From Shiella aurantiaca (GTDB lineage: Bacteria > Bacteroidota > Bacteroidia > Cytophagales > Cyclobacteriaceae): a DNA stretch of 64,000 nt. The stretch spans positions 186,001 to 250,000 of the forward strand of contig JAUHJS010000001.1 of assembly GCA_030412945.1 (NCBI GenBank), written 5' to 3'. The notes beneath the pieces are model-generated. The model was not told where the DNA came from. It worked only from the letters and a program-made list of their open reading frames with translations, and searched no databases. Positions 1 through 8,613 of the stretch are shown piece by piece. Position 1 is the stretch's first letter, and each line of letters opens with the position of its first letter. The translations under genes and the position numbers were made by a program.

Positions 1-524
1 ACTACACACCCACTATCGCAGGCACCGATTCGCTGATTCGGGAGATGGGACACTATTTTGGAAAAGAAAAACAGGCCGACTCACTTTGTGTAAAACTGCA
101 CAAAGAAGCACAAGAAGCCTTTGCTCACAGTAAGCACTACACGCAAACTCCCAAAGTGCTAATTATTCATTTTGGACGGGCTTCCAATATTTACTTGGTG
201 ATGACTAAAAACAGTACGGCTGCCAAATTAATTGAATGGGCTGGTGGTGAAATGGCCGTAGATGCCGAAAAAGGTATGAAACAATTATCGCCTGAGGTGG
301 TAGCTGCTGCCAATCCCGACATTATTCTTCTGACGGACTTTGGCTACGATCGATTGAATGATGGAAAAGAAATTGACAAGTTACCGGGCATATCGTCAAC
401 CAAAGCCTATAAAAACAATCAGATTTATAGGATAGAAGAGCATGATTTAGTGTATACGGGTCCCCGAACAGGAGAAAACGTATTGCGCATCCAAGAACTT
501 ATTCATCCGGATGAAACCCATTAA
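1..524 (+). CDS. hmuT: Heme ABC transporter substrate-binding protein, C-terminal part (partial)
   Basis: The reading frame is open from base 3 at the left edge, so the gene starts outside the window; about 173 residues are visible. The segment has features of the periplasmic-binding fold of the HmuT/BtuF type: a beta strand and turn resembling 'VLIIHFGR', then 'AAKLIEWAGGEMA' and 'LSPEVVAAANPDIILL', which are typical of the C-terminal lobe of heme and siderophore binding proteins. Family knowledge: such proteins capture heme in the periplasm and deliver it to a FecCD-type permease. The stop codon lies 14 bases inside the next gene, a permease, and an ATPase follows, so this is the first visible gene of a hmuTUV operon. 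Heme as ligand is inferred from family resemblance and gene order; a siderophore or cobalamin ligand is possible. Confidence 0.8.
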   Translation, partial: YTPTIAGTDSLIREMGHYFGKEKQADSLCVKLHKEAQEAFAHSKHYTQTPKVLIIHFGRASNIYLVMTKNSTAAKLIEWAGGEMAVDAEKGMKQLSPEVVAAANPDIILLTDFGYDRLNDGKEIDKLPGISSTKAYKNNQIYRIEEHDLVYTGPRTGENVLRIQELIHPDETH

Positions 525-1539
525 TAATAGAATCACGGGGCTTGCATTACTGGCATTATTGCTTTGTACCGCCCTTCTCTCTGCCAAATTGGGAGCCGTG
601 CCTATTAGCTTACAGGAAATAAAAAATGCCTTTATGCATCTCATCAATGGAAATGAAATCATTGAATTGAATGAACGCATTTTCCTGCAGATTAGGCTGC
701 CTAGGGTATTGATGGGAATATTTGTAGGTGCCGCCTTGGCAGTTGGGGGTGTGTTGACGCAGGCATTGTTCCGAAATCCCATCGTTGAACCCGGCCTGAT
801 AGGAACCTCCAGTGGAGCCGCTTTTGGAGCTGCCCTTTATTTTGTATTAGGGGCTACTTTTGGCAGCAACTGGGGCGAATGGACTTTACCCATAGCCGCC
901 TGTATCGGAGGAACGGTGGCTACGGTGATGGTCTTATTTTTGGCGCAGTCGAAGAATGACCATAGGCGCGGAGTGGCTTCGCTCTTACTAAGCGGAATTG
1001 CCATAAATGCCCTTTTCCTGAGCGGAGTTGGCTTTTTGTCTTATATCGCGCGTGACCCACAAGCGCGTTCCATTACTTTCTGGAATTTAGGAACACTATC
1101 AGGTTCATATTGGGAGGCACTGTATATCGTTTTGAGTGTTACCTCTATTTGTATCTGGTTCAGCCTTAGATTGGCCAAACAACTCAACGCCTTAATGCTG
1201 GGCGAACAAGAAGCGCAATTGCTGGGAATCAATATCCCACAATTAAAACTAATGGTACTTTGCCTGAATGTAATCATGGTAGCCGTTAGTACCGCTTTTG
1301 TGGGGGTTATTGGTTTTGTTGGCCTCATTGTGCCTCATTTTTTACGGATGATACAGGGAGCTGACAACCGCTTCTTACTTTGGGGCGGAGCCTTACTAGG
1401 GGCTTGGGTATTAACCGCCTCCGACCTCTTAGCGCGACTGCTATTAGCGCCCGCAGAACTGCCCATAGGGATAGTTACCTCACTTATTGGGGTTCCGGTG
1501 TTTATCATTTTGCTCAAGCGGACTAACTACTTGTTTTGA
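511..1539 (+). CDS. hmuU: FecCD-family heme ABC transporter permease
   Basis: 342 residues, the usual length of FecCD/BtuC permeases, with around ten hydrophobic segments. Diagnostic family motifs are visible: 'RLPRVLMGIFVGAALAVGG' near residue 65, 'NPIVEPGLIGTSSGAAFG' near 90-107 and 'FVGLIVPHFLRM' near 270, the region that contacts the ATPase. It forms the inner-membrane channel for heme (or a related iron or corrin ligand) imported from the periplasm. The ATG at 511 lies within the end of hmuT (14-base overlap), implying translational coupling. The stop at 1537-1539 is two bases before the ATG of the ATPase gene. Confidence 0.88.
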   Translation: MKPINNRITGLALLALLLCTALLSAKLGAVPISLQEIKNAFMHLINGNEIIELNERIFLQIRLPRVLMGIFVGAALAVGGVLTQALFRNPIVEPGLIGTSSGAAFGAALYFVLGATFGSNWGEWTLPIAACIGGTVATVMVLFLAQSKNDHRRGVASLLLSGIAINALFLSGVGFLSYIARDPQARSITFWNLGTLSGSYWEALYIVLSVTSICIWFSLRLAKQLNALMLGEQEAQLLGINIPQLKLMVLCLNVIMVAVSTAFVGVIGFVGLIVPHFLRMIQGADNRFLLWGGALLGAWVLTASDLLARLLLAPAELPIGIVTSLIGVPVFIILLKRTNYLF

Positions 1540-1541
1540 CC

Positions 1542-2300
1542 ATGATTAGTTTAGAAAATCTCACCTACCATATAAAAGGGAAACACCTACTTGAGTCGGT
1601 TTCCCTAGCCTTTGAAAAAGGAAAAATGCATATAATACTTGGCCCCAACGGAGCCGGAAAATCTACCCTCATCAGGCTAATCAGCGGAGAGCTTAAGCCA
1701 AGCGCTGGTACGATACGGTATAATGATATGCCCCTACACGGCATTTCGGTAAAGGAACAAGCCTTGTTTAGGGCGGTTTTATCTCAAAATCTTGAGGTAA
1801 GCTTTCCACTACGGGTGCATGAGGTCGTATTAATGGGGCGCTATCCACACTTTGTAGGCAGTCCACGAGCTATTGACCACGAAATCTGCGAAAAATCCAT
1901 CCACTTATTCGATTTGGATGAGCTAAAAAACAGAAACTACCTCACACTGAGCGGAGGTGAAAAGCAACGCGTACAATTTGCCCGGGTTTTTGCTCAAATA
2001 TGGGAGCCAATAGACGGTAAACCTAGGGTATTGTTATTGGATGAACCACTTACTTTTCTGGACTTATACTACCAATATCACTTAATGAAAACTATAAAAA
2101 CCTTTATGGCGTCTAATCCGGACCTAACCGTAATTGGTGTGGTTCATGATATCATTATTGCAGCAAAATTTGCCGACCAAGTGGTATTAATGCATCAATC
2201 CAAAACCTTTGCGCAAGGCCCAACCCATGCGGTGCTAAACCCCGAAAATATACATACGGTATTTAAAATAATGGTGGAGGACCAATTTATAGTCAAATAG
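1542..2300 (+). CDS. hmuV: Heme ABC transporter ATP-binding protein
   Basis: 252-residue ABC ATPase that powers the HmuTU importer on the cytoplasmic face. Visible motifs are Walker A GPNGAGKST at residues 34-42, ABC signature LSGGEKQR from residue 136, Walker B 'VLLLDEP' and the H-loop 'VVHD'. The segment 'REWEP'-like 'IWEPIDGKPRVLLLDEP' resembles HmuV proteins, which carry an insert just before Walker B. I chose ATG 1542; the frame also offers TTG at 1536, which overlaps the permease stop and would add two residues. It is the last gene of the hmuTUV operon and faces the S8 protease gene on the opposite strand. I see no convincing terminator hairpin in the 52-base gap. Confidence 0.9.
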   Translation: MISLENLTYHIKGKHLLESVSLAFEKGKMHIILGPNGAGKSTLIRLISGELKPSAGTIRYNDMPLHGISVKEQALFRAVLSQNLEVSFPLRVHEVVLMGRYPHFVGSPRAIDHEICEKSIHLFDLDELKNRNYLTLSGGEKQRVQFARVFAQIWEPIDGKPRVLLLDEPLTFLDLYYQYHLMKTIKTFMASNPDLTVIGVVHDIIIAAKFADQVVLMHQSKTFAQGPTHAVLNPENIHTVFKIMVEDQFIVK

Positions 2301-2352
2301 AAGCTAAAGCCTTTATTTGGCCGAACTGATTGGTATACATATTAATTCTCCT

Positions 2353-5124
2353 CTACCGTACCAATACTTTGCCCCGAAAAACGGTGCGGTTATTTACACG
2401 AATACTATAGAAATACAATCCCTGCACGTAGCGGTCAAAATCAATGGTAGACTGCTCCGAAAAAAGTTTTTGCTCCCATACCTGTCTTCCAGTACGGTCG
2501 TATAAGGAGAAAATGGGAATGGTGGTAAATTTGCTGGTATTGGTAAGCACAATCAGGCTTTCTCCTTCTTCTAAGGGGTTAGGAAAAGCAATAAAGGCGG
2601 TTTCGTTGAGATAATAGATTTCCGTAATGTCGCTTTCCAGCTCTTCATTATTTTCAAACACAATTCGCAATCGGTGGAGATTTTTGCCTTCAAAAGGGTC
2701 CAAATCCCACAATTCATAGCTTGAGGCCGTAGTGGTAGTCAGGACATGCACCGTTTCCCATATTCCGGCATTTTCTCGTTCGAGTCGAAGCTCTTTTACT
2801 CCGTAAGAAGTACCTAAATTGGCCGAAAAGCGGATTCCCTCTTCGGGCTGGGCTTCTCCAAAAAAGCCTACCAAATAGCAGCCTATACCTTGTCGGGTGT
2901 AATCAAAAGCATAGCCGCGTAAGCCTTCCATACCGCTGATAATGGGCTGAACCGCAAAATAGGTGCTTGCCTCTTCTGATTTTCTAAAAACATAACTGGT
3001 ATCGGTAGTGGTAAACATCTCTTGCAAATAGGGAGCAGCACCCAATCTGAAAAAACGAAACTGTTCTATTCGATCGGGCTTGTTCCAGTACCACATCACC
3101 GAATCGCTGCAATTGAAGCCTACATTTAGGCGAATAGGCCGAGAAATGGTGAAGGTTTCGGTAGGAAATGCATTGGCTCCTACCACCAATCGGGCTTTGG
3201 CCTGTGTATACACCTCGGGTGCCTCCCATCGGTAGAATCCTTTCCTGAGGTCGATAGTGTTAGCAATTGTCTCCCAGGTCTGCTCTTGATCATAGGATAT
3301 TTGCAGAGCCGCCTGATTGGCCTGCAAGGTAGATCGCCAGCGGAAATACACATCCTGTTCGCCATCGTGAGGCAAATTATCACCTGCCACTGGATAATCC
3401 CACACCAGTGTATCAGCTTGCTGCCACTGATAGCTCAAAGCAAAAGATTGGCTAATACCGACCAGCGATGAGGATTTTACCCGTAGCGTATATTCGCCTG
3501 CTGGAAGCAAATCCAGCGTGATTTTTTCGGCATTATTCAACTGATCCACACCACGTGTGGCGGAAGCCGTTATTTGATTGGCATCAGGATTTAGCACCCA
3601 AGGAAGCCAGGTTTGTCCATTTGCATCAATTAGTTCTAAATCCAAGTCATTAATCAAGGCCTTATTGGTATTTACTTCGGCTGCGGGATCGTTCCATACC
3701 AAGCTTACACTCAACTGTGTTTGCCCCTCAGGGATTTGTAGCGTATAGATTTTTACCTCATTCGAGTTGATATTATCCTCTACAAATTGTTCATTCATAA
3801 GTATTTGTAAAGACTTTTCGGCATGCATAGAACCAAAGCCTGTGGCATAGTCCGGGCCTTCGGCACCCACATCCTCCGCTCCGGTGAAGAGCAAAGATTT
3901 GATTAATACGGAAGAAGGTGTAGTGCCATATTGAGTAGCATAGGCCTCTTGTAGCAATACCACTATCCCACTTACCAAAGCAGCCGAATTGGATGAACCA
4001 CCTTGACTATATGCCACCAGTTCGGGTTTTAAGCGTCCATCAAAACTCGGTCCTTTGCTGGCAAAAGAAACTGCCCGATAAATGGTATCGGATGAACCTA
4101 CCACCAGAATATTTTTGGCCATTTTGTAATTCCCAGTGAGGTTGGCATAGCCGGCTACACCCTCATAAGCTCCTGTGCCTTCGCTAGTTCCTTGATTGCC
4201 CGAGGAAAACACATGCAGAAGACTCGGATTACGGTTAGCGCTGGCATCATAAGCATGCGCCAGTTCACCGTAAAAATTTTCTATTTCGGTGCCATAGGAA
4301 TGGTTTTGTACCCAAGCTTGTAAGCGTGCAAACTCCACATCGGCATCCGGAGCGATGTCTTGGTAGTCGGAAGAGGCAAATTGCACTTGCGGCACCACGC
4401 CTTTCCCTGTAACAAAACTATTGCCAGCCCCGCCTATCAAGCTGGCCATTTCAGTGGCATGGTTTTCAACTATGTCGGAACGTAACGCTGAGTTTACCGA
4501 ACGTCCTTGCAAATCAATGTCTAATGTATCAAATCCTCGCTCCTGTACCGATACAACCCTTCCTTCTCCCTGAAACTGAGGATATTTTCTCTGTACTTTT
4601 TGTATGGCATTTAGGGTGAGGTTATGGTCAATTACCGTGGCTTCAGTAGTAGCCTGGCGAGATTCCCATCCTAAGTAAATAATATCATCTTCTTGCAAAA
4701 GCTTTTCCAAGTCCTGCGGAGTATTGACCTCTACTGTTTCGGAAGTCCGTTCCTTACCCAATTGTACCAAAGTGATAAGCTTGGCCTTTTTCCAGTCTTG
4801 TTTTCGAAAATGGAGCAAATTAGGGCTCAGTTTCCAATCACTGGAAATACGGATTGTCCTTCCGGATATGTTTCTCTGAATTAAATCTCCCTTCTTCACC
4901 ACCCAGCAGGTATCCGATAGCCTTCGGATGGGTGTAATACCTTCCATCCAAGGATTTACTGATGCTGCAAAAGTCCATAATACATAGGTGTCACTTTCCT
5001 TTTCATTTGGTACTAACCATTGGGGGATTTCTGAGGATATGGTATCCGGTTTCGACTGACCATATACAGAATAATGGCTCGCACCGAGTAAAAGAAAAAA
5101 GATTGCAAAAAGGTATGTCTTCAT
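2353..5124 (-). CDS. Secreted S8 family serine protease with T9SS sorting domain
   Basis: 923 residues. A signal peptide covers about residues 1-22. The subtilisin-like domain spans roughly 180-450: His222 in 'NHATEMAS' fits the catalytic His, Asn310 in 'FSSGNQG' the oxyanion hole, and Ser378 in 'GSSNSAALVSG' aligns exactly with the GTSMAxPxVAG motif. The position of the catalytic Asp (normally V-x-V-x-D-x-G) reads VSVQERG, so Glu195 replaces it. A beta-sandwich (P-domain-like) follows at about 460-570, then less conserved beta-rich repeats, and finally a type A T9SS sorting domain (about 845-923: 'AFPNPL', 'LYDRTGRQVW', 'GLYFYSIRVNN', ending GKVLVR). Inference: exported by Sec, then moved over the outer membrane by the T9SS and cleaved. 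It is transcribed divergently from a metalloprotease gene. Confidence 0.9.
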   Translation of the reverse strand: MKTYLFAIFFLLLGASHYSVYGQSKPDTISSEIPQWLVPNEKESDTYVLWTFAASVNPWMEGITPIRRLSDTCWVVKKGDLIQRNISGRTIRISSDWKLSPNLLHFRKQDWKKAKLITLVQLGKERTSETVEVNTPQDLEKLLQEDDIIYLGWESRQATTEATVIDHNLTLNAIQKVQRKYPQFQGEGRVVSVQERGFDTLDIDLQGRSVNSALRSDIVENHATEMASLIGGAGNSFVTGKGVVPQVQFASSDYQDIAPDADVEFARLQAWVQNHSYGTEIENFYGELAHAYDASANRNPSLLHVFSSGNQGTSEGTGAYEGVAGYANLTGNYKMAKNILVVGSSDTIYRAVSFASKGPSFDGRLKPELVAYSQGGSSNSAALVSGIVVLLQEAYATQYGTTPSSVLIKSLLFTGAEDVGAEGPDYATGFGSMHAEKSLQILMNEQFVEDNINSNEVKIYTLQIPEGQTQLSVSLVWNDPAAEVNTNKALINDLDLELIDANGQTWLPWVLNPDANQITASATRGVDQLNNAEKITLDLLPAGEYTLRVKSSSLVGISQSFALSYQWQQADTLVWDYPVAGDNLPHDGEQDVYFRWRSTLQANQAALQISYDQEQTWETIANTIDLRKGFYRWEAPEVYTQAKARLVVGANAFPTETFTISRPIRLNVGFNCSDSVMWYWNKPDRIEQFRFFRLGAAPYLQEMFTTTDTSYVFRKSEEASTYFAVQPIISGMEGLRGYAFDYTRQGIGCYLVGFFGEAQPEEGIRFSANLGTSYGVKELRLERENAGIWETVHVLTTTTASSYELWDLDPFEGKNLHRLRIVFENNEELESDITEIYYLNETAFIAFPNPLEEGESLIVLTNTSKFTTIPIFSLYDRTGRQVWEQKLFSEQSTIDFDRYVQGLYFYSIRVNNRTVFRGKVLVR

Positions 5125-5385
5125 TAGGGGTTATTGGACTTACAAACTCAAAAATGCTTGTTTTGATTGGCAAGAGGGCATTTTGCCTACAATTTAAGAC
5201 GAAGGATATCAAATGCCTGATAAATGGATAAAAAAATCTGTCTAAACATTGAATTCTTTACTCAATGCATAAAGAGTTGTACTTTTTAAAGAATAATGAA
5301 ATAATTCTATTTACAAATTTTCATTTATCATATTATTGGTTTAATATTCAATCAATTAACCATTTATTAACCTTAACCCCTTATT
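5125..5385. promoter_or_regulatory. AT-rich divergent intergenic region between two protease genes
   Basis: 261 bases separate the start codons of the S8 protease (minus) and the metalloprotease (plus), so both promoters must lie here. No clean TTG-N19-TAnnTTTG promoter is visible for either gene. Just before the metalloprotease start the hexamer TTAACC occurs three times, at 5356-5361, 5367-5372 and 5373-5378. The role of the hexamers is unknown. Confidence 0.5.
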
Positions 5386-6231
5386 ATGAAAAGTTCAAAT
5401 TCCCTTCTGGGGATTGCAGGAGCAATTCTCATGTCTATGACGTACACTTCTTGTACCACAGACACCAATGAACCCAACCAATTTGCGATTACCGAAACCA
5501 CCCTCAACCAATTCAAAGATTTGGGTTTTGATGTGAGTGACATTCAGGTAGATCAGTCTGTAAACCCACTTACCGGTATCAAAGAAAAAATGTATGTACT
5601 GGAAGGTGATATTGCTATCACCGAAGAGAACCTCTTGCAAATGGTGCGCAGTGAAATTGCGCACGAAGGTGCTTGTGGTGAGCAGTACCGTACCACTAAT
5701 TTGGTGGGAGGTCTTCCTCGCACTATTCGCGTGATGGGCTACACCGGAGGCAGCCAAGCCCTGGATTCCAAAATGCGTACAGCACTTCAGTGGGCCGTTG
5801 ACAATTACAATGCCCTGAACACCGGACTAAACTTTACCCTTACCTTTGGCACCAACTATAGCAGCTACGATATGGTGGTATACAAAGTGAGTGGTGCTGG
5901 TGGTGGTTCGGCCGGATTCCCAAGTGGTGGCAACCCCTATAAGTTTATCCAGATTCAGGCGGGAACGAGCAACTACGATACCAACGTAGTAGAGCACGTA
6001 ATTACGCATGAAATGGGGCACTGCCTTGGTCTACGCCACACCGATTACTTCAACCGCTCCCTTTCTTGCGGATCGGGCGGTAACGAAGGCTCATCAGGTG
6101 TAGGCGCTATCCATATTCCGGGTACACCTACAGGCTTTGATGCCAATTCTATCATGTTAGCTTGCTTTAGCTCAAGTGAAGATGGTGAATTTGGTAGCTT
6201 TGATCGCACTGCCTTGGAATACCTGTATTAA
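5386..6231 (+). CDS. Lipoprotein M57-like zinc metalloprotease
   Basis: 281 residues. The N-terminus has a basic start, a hydrophobic stretch and a lipobox ending YTSC (Cys23), so it should be a lipoprotein on the outer membrane. The zinc site is plain: HEMGHCLGLRH at residues 208-218, matching HExxHxxGxxH of metzincin-type peptidases, followed about 40 residues later by 'SIMLACF', which can serve as the Met-turn. The overall plan (short N-domain, then 'RTIRVMGYTGG' and a catalytic domain of about 170 residues) resembles Bacteroidota M57 / dual-action HEIGH peptidases. Lys/Arg-poor, Gly/Ser-rich loops near 165-185 fit a secreted enzyme. A strong terminator follows. The substrate is unknown; the divergent S8 protease suggests a shared degradative role. 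Confidence 0.85.
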   Translation: MKSSNSLLGIAGAILMSMTYTSCTTDTNEPNQFAITETTLNQFKDLGFDVSDIQVDQSVNPLTGIKEKMYVLEGDIAITEENLLQMVRSEIAHEGACGEQYRTTNLVGGLPRTIRVMGYTGGSQALDSKMRTALQWAVDNYNALNTGLNFTLTFGTNYSSYDMVVYKVSGAGGGSAGFPSGGNPYKFIQIQAGTSNYDTNVVEHVITHEMGHCLGLRHTDYFNRSLSCGSGGNEGSSGVGAIHIPGTPTGFDANSIMLACFSSSEDGEFGSFDRTALEYLY

Positions 6232-6261
6232 TCAGACATAAAATTTACTGGGTTCATTTAT

Positions 6262-6296
6262 AAAAGTCGTGGGTTTCTCACGACTTTTACTTTTTT
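6262..6296 (+). terminator. Rho-independent terminator of the metalloprotease gene
   Basis: Ten-base perfect stem AAAAGTCGTG (6262-6271) / CACGACTTTT (6279-6288) with a 7-base loop, followed by six T at 6291-6296. Confidence 0.9.
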
Positions 6297-6343
6297 ATTG
6301 CGTATAATAGTTTCGTCTTTAGTACTACCCCCAGACCTGCTCT

Positions 6344-7225
6344 ATGTCGTGGATTCACCGATTGCGTCATTATCCTCAGCTCAATTCAAATGAATTGCAG
6401 GCCTATCGGTATTTCAACCTCCTGCTAGGAATTGGTATTATTGACCTCATAGTCATCATTTTAGGCTTTTTACAAATTCCCACGGCATGGCCGCTCTATT
6501 TCTGTATTGCGGAGCTTATTTTTTTCATTCTCCTCTTGATAGGGCATGTAAAGGGCTACTTTATTAGCACTCGGCTCTTATTTTTTATTTCGGCCACCGC
6601 CATTCAAGCCTTAGCCAGCCTTACCCACGGTAAAGAACATGGTTTCGATTTGCTGTTTTTGATTTTAGCGATACTGCCCATGCTTTTCTTTGACAAGTGG
6701 TATCAGTACACCGGTTTGTTTATATTAAGCATTTTAAGCATGTATGCCGTGCGTGTAGCGTACGACTATGTAGAACCCAACATACCCCTCCCCGAACCTT
6801 TTCCTTTCTATTGGAACCTGTTTGTCAGCTCCTTTGGGCTATTCTTAGTCATTAGCATGTTTAAAAGAGGCTACTTAAAACAGCAAAATGAATTGATTGA
6901 GCAAAACAACCAGATAAAACTACAGAAAGAGGAAATCGAGGGCATGAACAATAATTTGGAAAACATTATTGTAGACCGAACCAATCAATTGCTAGGAAAA
7001 GAAGAACTTTTTAGCAAATATGCCCATTTGAATGCCCACAAAGTACGCAGTCCGCTGGCGCGCATTATGGGCTTACTGCATATTATTGATATTGAGCAAG
7101 ATAAAGTAAAAGTAATGGACGAGCTTTGGCCTCAAATCAAGGACAATGTATGGGAGCTCAATGAGGTACTCAATGAAGTGAGCCAAACGCTTAATGATAC
7201 CCGCTCAAAAGAGGAAGAATCCTGA
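6344..7225 (+). CDS. Membrane protein with HisKA-like phosphoacceptor domain, no ATPase domain
   Basis: 293 residues. About six hydrophobic segments fill residues 20-180; a coiled coil follows (about 185-220, 'EQNNQIKLQKEEIEGMNNNLENI', a common linker in Bacteroidota sensor kinases), then an H-box-like stretch 'NAHKVRSPLARI' with His232 and a second helix up to residue 290. This is the dimerisation/phosphoacceptor part of a histidine kinase, but the protein stops there: no N, G1 or G2 box is present and none is encoded downstream, where a convergent gene starts immediately. Its kinase-like role is therefore uncertain. It could be a phosphate acceptor used by another kinase or a dimerisation partner. 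The stop codon abuts the stop of the next, convergent gene with no gap. Confidence 0.75.
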   Translation: MSWIHRLRHYPQLNSNELQAYRYFNLLLGIGIIDLIVIILGFLQIPTAWPLYFCIAELIFFILLLIGHVKGYFISTRLLFFISATAIQALASLTHGKEHGFDLLFLILAILPMLFFDKWYQYTGLFILSILSMYAVRVAYDYVEPNIPLPEPFPFYWNLFVSSFGLFLVISMFKRGYLKQQNELIEQNNQIKLQKEEIEGMNNNLENIIVDRTNQLLGKEELFSKYAHLNAHKVRSPLARIMGLLHIIDIEQDKVKVMDELWPQIKDNVWELNEVLNEVSQTLNDTRSKEEES

Positions 7226-7780
7226 TTACTCCATTTCTCCTTCTGTAAACATGGCCTTGAGGTCGGTAAAAATCTGTTCTACTTCTCTTCTTTTCATTTC
7301 ATACTCATCGTTTCGGGGCGAATTGTTCTGATAATGTTTCCAGTGCTTTTCTGCTTTTTTAATCACCCTTGGGGTAATGTCAAACTCCGTAAAATCGAGT
7401 AGTTCTTTGGCTATTTGCAATACCTTAAAACCACCAAACAAATACAAACGAAGGATATCTACAAAGTGGTCGCTTAGGTCAAACTCTTCCAGAATCTCCA
7501 CCATGGCACCGTTTCTACCTTGATTTTGATGCGCATGTATGGCTTCAAAAATTTGGGGCAATACCTCTTGCCTTGTAGGCATTCTGCTGATGGCTCGTGC
7601 CGCCAGGTATTGAATATCATAGCGCTCATCGCTTAACAAAGTCAGGAGTTTTTCGCGTACCCAAGGCTGCGTGCAAGTAGCCAGTTGGTCGGCTACTTTG
7701 AAGGTGTCGCCTTCCTGGTCGGTGAAAAGAGTCTCAAATAATTGCTCAGCAGCGCTATCGCTCAAAGGAGAAGTATCCAT
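7226..7780 (-). CDS. HEAT-repeat-like hypothetical protein
   Basis: 184 residues, acidic and entirely helical in character, no signal peptide. Residues 30-130 read like HEAT/armadillo repeats: 'PWVREKLLTLLSDERYDIQY', 'LAARAISRMPTRQEVLPQIF', 'GRNGAMVEILEEFDLSDHF'. Such repeats form protein-binding solenoids; no catalytic motif is seen. The gene is convergent with the kinase-like gene (adjacent stops) and divergent from the VLRF1 gene, sharing an 84-base intergenic region. A possible promoter is CAAAGTAA at 7798-7805 (TTACTTTG on the minus strand) with TTTCG 18 bases upstream. Function not recognised. Confidence 0.7.
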   Translation of the reverse strand: MDTSPLSDSAAEQLFETLFTDQEGDTFKVADQLATCTQPWVREKLLTLLSDERYDIQYLAARAISRMPTRQEVLPQIFEAIHAHQNQGRNGAMVEILEEFDLSDHFVDILRLYLFGGFKVLQIAKELLDFTEFDITPRVIKKAEKHWKHYQNNSPRNDEYEMKRREVEQIFTDLKAMFTEGEME

Positions 7781-7864
7781 ACATCAAAAGATTTACACAA
7801 AGTAAAAGACTATTTAGCGTTTACGAAATCATTTTACGTATTTCCGCCCCAAATCCCTTCGGCT

Positions 7865-8548
7865 ATGGACAAATTAAACCGCTTATTGCCTAAAGAATTT
7901 TTCAATCGCCTGCTCTTTGAAGGCAAAAGCCATTTCCCTTACGATACCCTTCGGTATGAATGGGAAAACCATCGCCTAATTGGTAGTCTGGCCCAAACGG
8001 ATACCTTCTATTTGCGCCTTCCCTTGGATAGCCAATGGAATCCTGAAACCCAGACCTTGGAAGAGCACCATCAGCCTATTTTCCTTGTCCTTGTGCAGTC
8101 GGGATATGCCGCAGTGGGAAGTGTGATAGACGGGCGCATACACGAGCACAAAGCACTTACCGCCTATATGGTGCGTCAAAAGCAAGGAAAAAGCCAAATC
8201 AAGTACCTGAAAACCAAAGGTAAATCAAAAGCCGGCTCTCGGGTACGCTTGGCAAGTGCCAATCAGTTTTTCGAGGATATTAAAGAGAAAGTCGCGCAAT
8301 ATGAAGCACAAGGCTCCCCTTTCCGAATTGCAATAAGCTGCCCAGCCTTACTTATTCCGTATCTGTTTGATGAAAGTTCGGATGCCCCAATCCGTAAGAA
8401 AGACGGACGATTATTTTGGATTCCGCGCCACATCCATACGCCCAACTTTGAAGTATTAAAAGATACCAGTCAGTATCTACATAAATTGGAAATACACTGC
8501 GAAGCCAAACACGAAGATTTCATCCAGGCCTTTTTTCAAAAGTCGTAG
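7865..8548 (+). CDS. VLRF1 (Vms1-like) peptidyl-tRNA release factor homologue
   Basis: 227 residues from ATG 7865; the frame stays open upstream to an ATG at 7742, but that would overlap the divergent gene and adds non-conserved residues. The diagnostic block is 'VRQKQGKSQIKYLKTKGKSK' followed by 'AGSRVRLASANQFFEDI' (about residues 102-140). It matches the VLRF1 pattern of Vms1/ANKZF1 (GxxQ with catalytic Gln, then S-A-G-S-x-R-R-x-N); Gln111 in GKSQ would be the catalytic Gln. Family knowledge: VLRF1 proteins act like eRF1, cleaving peptidyl-tRNA on stalled 60S/50S subunits in ribosome quality control; Bacteroidota carry a bVLRF1 branch. Here the protein is a single domain without zinc finger or ankyrin repeats. 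Family assignment is fairly firm; the bacterial function is inferred. Confidence 0.75.
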   Translation: MDKLNRLLPKEFFNRLLFEGKSHFPYDTLRYEWENHRLIGSLAQTDTFYLRLPLDSQWNPETQTLEEHHQPIFLVLVQSGYAAVGSVIDGRIHEHKALTAYMVRQKQGKSQIKYLKTKGKSKAGSRVRLASANQFFEDIKEKVAQYEAQGSPFRIAISCPALLIPYLFDESSDAPIRKKDGRLFWIPRHIHTPNFEVLKDTSQYLHKLEIHCEAKHEDFIQAFFQKS

Positions 8549-8613
8549 GTAATTCTTGCTATTTTAGATCATTCATTTGGGAATAAGCCCTTCTGCTGGT
8601 TATTTTACATACC

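Noticed and set aside
2317-2505. Short plus-strand frame after hmuV
   Set aside because: It lies inside the S8 protease T9SS domain on the opposite strand.
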